DNA of 64,000 nucleotides, from contig NZ_JAAHBQ010000006.1 of assembly GCF_020144665.1 (NCBI RefSeq), positions 23,818 to 87,817 of the forward strand, given 5' to 3'. The stretch comes from Oscillatoria salina IIICB1 (GTDB taxonomy: Bacteria > Cyanobacteriota > Cyanobacteriia > Cyanobacteriales > SIO1D9). Position numbers and translations under genes: made by a program. Of this stretch, positions 61,201 through 64,000 are shown piece after piece (positions within the stretch are counted from its first letter, which is position 1; each line of letters starts with the position of its first letter). The notes below the pieces were generated by a model. The model saw nothing but the letters and a program-made list of their open reading frames with translations, ran no database searches and was not told the origin of the DNA.

Positions 61201-62071
61201 TGATAATTTACAACCCGAAGATTCTGGATATTTAGCAGCAGCTTTAAAACGTTCCCAGGTAATATTTTCAGCCCTTCCCGACACAACTTTAGGTGAGTTA
61301 ATTTCTGCACGTCAAATCCAGTTTGAACCAGGAGAAAAATTAGTTTTCTACTTAGTGCAAAATAGTACCACAGAAACCGTATTAGCTGACATAGAAGCGG
61401 GCAAAAATCCACCGCAAGTTTTATTTGCGACCCCTTCAGCAAATGGAGAAAATTATAACTACCTCCAAGCAACCAAAGCTGATAGTAATACTTACAACTT
61501 AGCTTGGGAAGATTTAGTTGGTGGTGGCGATGAAGATTATAACGATATTATTATGAGTGTCGAAATAACTAATAATAATAGTTTGGCACCTTTGGGAACA
61601 GAATTACAAGGAAAACGAGAATTAGTCGATTTACGGAATGTAGGAGAAATCTCAGTAGGATTTACAGTGAATAGCGAAGCAAGCTTTGATAATTACGTGG
61701 GATTTTATAGAATTGATGATGAAGACGGTAGCATCGGCGACCTGAAACCAGGAGATCCCGGATATGCAGCCGCAGCGATCGCCGAACGTAGTGTAGTAAA
61801 CTTTGACCGTAACGGCACATCCGCAGTCTTGCTCGAAGGACTACTCGCACCTTATTTAATCGCTGACGGCTCAACAGCAGAATTTTTGGCAGAAAATCCC
61901 GAAAATCAATTAGATGGCGCACCAATGGCATATTTTGCCTATCTGGAAGCCAATCCCCAAGGAATAGATCGCGTGCGCCTCTTAGGAGATAATACCTTTA
62001 GCTTTGAGGATTTACCAGGAGGCGGCGATCGCGATTATGAAGATATGGTTGTTCAACTGAAAATTGGTTAA
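58220..62071 (+). CDS. Metzincin-type protease fused to Calx-beta and DUF4114 repeats
   Basis: A 1283-residue surface or secreted protein. Residues about 1-260 form a metalloprotease-like domain with HELAHSLGFSD: His121, Glu122 and His125, with Asp131 at the third-ligand position, as in snapalysin-type metzincins. A Met-turn candidate lies in DALMTPF (Met231). Six Calx-beta repeats follow (about 265-930), each with a V/I-x-E-G-D/N start and an A-x-x-x-x-DY motif, calcium-binding in the family. The C-terminus has two DUF4114 units ending GGGDEDYNDIIMSV and GGGDRDYEDMVVQL. No classical signal peptide is present; type I-like export is possible. Confidence 0.88.
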   Translation: MAFNVTYNGFTPEAQTAFQFAVDVWNELIDTPIPVNIEANWTSLGGALGAANPTTVHLNFPNTPQANIVYPVALANQFAKSDINGTTAEIQANFDKNANWYLGTDGNSNSNQFDFVTIVIHELAHSLGFSDTLEYSQGEGRWLNFRPFVFDPFVVNGSQEKLIDTNLFPNPSSQLGSQLVSDDVFFNGFYAVNNNNGLPVKLYAPTIWEEGSSIGHLDENTFPTGTPDALMTPFVAPGEVIHQPSPLTLAILKDLGWKINLPELTLGNVVFREGEDNPDFAEFTVNLSQSSTEEVTVEYATVDNTAIAGTDYTNTSGTLVFNPGEIRKIIAVEVDAEAFTANKSFSLNLSSPSNALIGNYQTQASISDRPTPNTDSDLLISIADIIVTEGNNGVTSANFTVSLNLPSEETVTVAYTTADDTATTQDNDYLPTRGNLTFNPGETSKIIAVEVTGDTVSESNETFKVDLNNPSNANLGKETAIATISDDDNTPRLAVSDVQVTEGDSNSTAEFTLNLSTASTEPVRVEYATADDTATANNDYLAVRDTLIFAPGETSKTVAVEIVNDTQQETSETFNLNILSFTNSLLADRQGIATITDDDEGSLPRISINDLTVNEGNDGTNTASFTVNLDTVSNETVTVEYETADETAIASEDYTAIAATLTFNPGETSQTIDVETLADNIPEADETFSVNLSNATNATIGDRRGQATITNDDRLIPPSLSINEIRVIEGDDGTTLATFTVMLSEPTFDDVVVEYSTIDSTATRNENDYTPVLGSLRFKSGETTKTITVEVTGDTAVEDDETFFVNLNNPVNAFVAASQGKATIVNDDAPALSINNVTISEADNQVATATFTVNLNQISTEEVRVEYATADGTATTNNDYTPTAGTITFNPGETSKTIAVEVRGDNLVDAEETFFVNLRNSVNANIAASQGKATIVNNEIERLAPANLNKTEDNIFLITESSQPAQLLFTLQERNASLVSEIGVFAVDDNLGTIDNLQPEDSGYLAAALKRSQVIFSALPDTTLGELISARQIQFEPGEKLVFYLVQNSTTETVLADIEAGKNPPQVLFATPSANGENYNYLQATKADSNTYNLAWEDLVGGGDEDYNDIIMSVEITNNNSLAPLGTELQGKRELVDLRNVGEISVGFTVNSEASFDNYVGFYRIDDEDGSIGDLKPGDPGYAAAAIAERSVVNFDRNGTSAVLLEGLLAPYLIADGSTAEFLAENPENQLDGAPMAYFAYLEANPQGIDRVRLLGDNTFSFEDLPGGGDRDYEDMVVQLKIG

Positions 62072-62385
62072 AAATAAAAAAAAGTGCGAAATCTGGTAAT
62101 CGAGGCGATGAAGAATTAAGTTAGAGTGAGATGTGACTAGTGCTTCCAGGCAACTAGCTGAACGCTCAAAGTTATGTAAATTTTACTCACTCAAATTCCA
62201 TCTTGGCACTAAAATAAGTCAACCTTAAGTATATTAGTTCTAAAATATGTGCCGGAAGCTACCCACAATATTAAGCGAATGTCTCTAACCAATGAGTGCA
62301 GTTCTAGAACTAGAAAACGACAAATTGCTGTTATACTATTACTCATCAGAGTTACATAACAAAGTACATAAGGATTGAGTAATAG
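62072..62385. other. Intergenic region upstream of the recombinase gene
   Basis: The gap is AT-rich, with TATACT (about 62333) as a possible -10 box and AAGGATTGAG just before the recombinase ATG. An attachment site may lie in or near it, but no duplicated core can be identified within the window. No gene was seen. Confidence 0.4.
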
Positions 62386-63921
62386 ATGAGTAAGACAATG
62401 AAACCTTCAGAAGCCTGGAAGGACGGTAGTTACAAGATTCCTCACCTCGTAGCAGAAGCTAATGAACGACTCACCCAGATAGGTAAATATGGCAGCACAG
62501 CGAAGCTAGTTATCAAGAACAGAACTCTGCAAATTCAATTCAGCCATCCAACCCTGTTAGGGTCAAACGGCAAAGCTAAACGAATGTCAGTCACGAATAG
62601 CTGGGGGGGTGCTAACCAAGCAATCAACACACGCCATCTGGTAGAAGCCGAATCAGTAGCCACAAAAATCACCCAAGCCTTAACATCAGGCACCTATAGC
62701 GACGAATGGAAAGACGAGTTAATCGGACGTAAACCGAAGCAGCGTCAACAATCTCCAGCAGTACAGTCGGTAAAAGAGGTAAAAGACAAAGTGACATTTC
62801 ATGACGCCTGGGAGGTAATTAATAACGACTGGGAGGGACGCAAAGATAAGCTCAAAAATCCACATAATAGTTTTGTGAAAAATTTTCGACTATTTGAGAT
62901 ATGGAAAGGAAACGAAAATGAAATCACACTAAAATCTTTGCAGCAATGGGCAGAAGATACTGGAATACAAAACAGCGTGAAAGAATTACATTTCGGAGTG
63001 CTGAGCCGAGTTCTACCTTTGCTCGAACTGCCTGCAAAATTCACAATTTGGGTTGAGAAAGAAAGAAGGAATTTTACCATTAAGAAGAACAAAGACTACC
63101 TGCCAAATGATAAAGAAATAGAAACTACTTGGGAGAAAATATGGAATAAAGACGTGATAAATCCCTTCAGAAAAATTGACGGAATAAATAATTCCCGTAA
63201 CCTTCGTCTCTACGGTATCCTTGCCATATATGGGTTGCGAATACACGAAGCCTTCTCAATTATGAATTGGGATAGTCCAGTCATCATCCGAAACGGGGAA
63301 TTTATCGTAATAAATAATGACGATGAAGACGACCCTACCGAAACTATCAAATACCAAGGTAATGATAGGCTAATTCCTGCTATCAATGACCCGAACAACA
63401 CCGAGAAAATCCTAGTAATTGAGAAAGGTAAAACAGGTAAACGTTTAGCACTACCATTCATGCCTAAAGGTAAGAATTGGTTTGAGACTTTCGACTTAGT
63501 TAACCAACCGTTTAACGAGGTTCTACCTCAAAACAAAGAACCACTCAAAAAGACAAAAGCTGGCTACAGGGGGTCTCAGTCATTCATCACTTGGCTGGGC
63601 AGAAGAAACATTGCCTTCACCTCCCACAAACTACGTCATGCTACTAACATCCGTATGCACCAAGCAGGATTAAACCACCTAGCAATCGCTAACAGCTTAG
63701 GTCACACTGTGGCAATGAATCAAAGCACTTACCTACGTTATCAAGGTCAAGAAAGTAAGCTAGAGGGGTTACAATCTGCATTAAATGACCTAAGAGGTAA
63801 ACAGAATGAAATAGATACCTTAAAAGCCGAATTAGCCGCAGCAAAGGCGGAAATTGAACGGCTCAAACTACAACTACAACGCTACGAATTAGAAGAAAAC
63901 TATCAACGTGGTAAGATGTAA
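62386..63921 (+). CDS. Tyrosine recombinase / integrase
   Basis: A 511-residue recombinase. Residues about 130-230 resemble a SAM-like core-binding domain. The catalytic domain has Arg285 in YGLRIHEAF, a Lys candidate in VIEKGKTGKR, His414-x-x-Arg417-His418 in TSHKLRHATNI, His440 in NSLGHTVAM and the nucleophile Tyr449 in STYLRYQ. The full R-K-HxxRH-H-Y set is present. A C-terminal coiled coil (about 455-505) is an unusual tail. The length and long N-terminal region recall cyanobacterial element excisases (XisA/XisC class), but the family cannot be fixed by eye. It may belong to an element extending beyond the right edge. Confidence 0.88.
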   Translation: MSKTMKPSEAWKDGSYKIPHLVAEANERLTQIGKYGSTAKLVIKNRTLQIQFSHPTLLGSNGKAKRMSVTNSWGGANQAINTRHLVEAESVATKITQALTSGTYSDEWKDELIGRKPKQRQQSPAVQSVKEVKDKVTFHDAWEVINNDWEGRKDKLKNPHNSFVKNFRLFEIWKGNENEITLKSLQQWAEDTGIQNSVKELHFGVLSRVLPLLELPAKFTIWVEKERRNFTIKKNKDYLPNDKEIETTWEKIWNKDVINPFRKIDGINNSRNLRLYGILAIYGLRIHEAFSIMNWDSPVIIRNGEFIVINNDDEDDPTETIKYQGNDRLIPAINDPNNTEKILVIEKGKTGKRLALPFMPKGKNWFETFDLVNQPFNEVLPQNKEPLKKTKAGYRGSQSFITWLGRRNIAFTSHKLRHATNIRMHQAGLNHLAIANSLGHTVAMNQSTYLRYQGQESKLEGLQSALNDLRGKQNEIDTLKAELAAAKAEIERLKLQLQRYELEENYQRGKM

Positions 63922-63960
63922 TCAGAAGGAAAACTGACAGATAAAAACGCAACATTGGGA

Positions 63961-63985
63961 AGGGAGGCAAAAAGCCCCCTTTTTT
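63961..63985 (+). terminator. Rho-independent terminator after the recombinase gene
   Basis: AGGGAGGC and GCCCCCT pair (one A-C mismatch) around a five-A loop, followed by six T, 39 bases after the stop codon. Confidence 0.75.
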
Positions 63986-64000
63986 ATCTAATCACTCGCC

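Noticed and set aside
1..64000. tRNA, rRNA, tmRNA and riboswitch genes
   Set aside because: No T-arm consensus, rRNA core sequence or known riboswitch core was seen in any gap. A covariance-model scan would be needed to exclude short RNAs.

Overview
The window reads as chromosomal DNA of a cyanobacterium, probably a filamentous or aggregate-forming one. The composition is AT-rich, and the HIP1 octamer GCGATCGC is very frequent. Short tandem heptamer repeats of the GGGGACT/GGGGATT and CAGTTAG/GGTAACT kinds fill many gaps. The gene content fits: menG (phylloquinone methylation), a complete ebo cluster (associated with scytonemin-type metabolites), a ComFB protein, cyanobacteria-restricted hypotheticals and an arginine decarboxylase. 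No rRNA, tRNA or CRISPR array was recognised.

Layout. 1-5067: the 5' part of pstC, then a glycogen catabolism run glgP, gap, gpmA. 5068-12208: a truncated GxxExxY gene and the six-gene ebo cluster (eboA to eboF, minus strand). 12523-17859: recG, a conserved hypothetical, tsf and rpsB, with an interleaved (pseudoknot) inverted repeat in the rpsB leader. 18070-27062: a repeat-rich accessory stretch. It holds two glycosyltransferases (one frameshifted), an LprI-like protein, a Tat/lipoprotein dioxygenase, a gene truncated by a palindromic repeat, two small secreted peptides, a CHAT/TPR membrane protein and ComFB. 27390-35351: a Kef-like antiporter, a TIGR04283 glycosyltransferase, an M61 peptidase, a Crp/Fnr regulator, a 50-residue protein, an OFA-type MFS carrier and a sugar dehydrogenase lipoprotein.

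35498-40345: an NAD locus, pncB-nadD-nrtR-like-orf-nadE. 40507-48553: a cyanobacterial hypothetical, an orphan MalF-type permease, an unknown lipoprotein, and a 974-residue fusion of an NCS1 permease, a Cys-rich module and a histidine kinase. The kinase stop codon lies in the first unit of a 12-copy, about 69-bp tandem array. 48554-58011: a DUF445 protein, menG, a response regulator-GAF protein, a GT39-like membrane enzyme, a UvrD-like helicase and speA. 58220-63921: a large metzincin/Calx-beta/DUF4114 protein and a tyrosine recombinase that may mark the edge of an integrated element.

Two themes stand out. First, several loci are metabolically coherent: glycogen to lower glycolysis, NAD synthesis with its own regulator, and ebo. 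Second, dispersed repeats repeatedly abut genes and supply their ends: the eboF stop, the kinase stop, the false 5' end of the DUF445 frame, and the truncated gene at 22421. All functions are inferred from reading the sequence; no database search was run.
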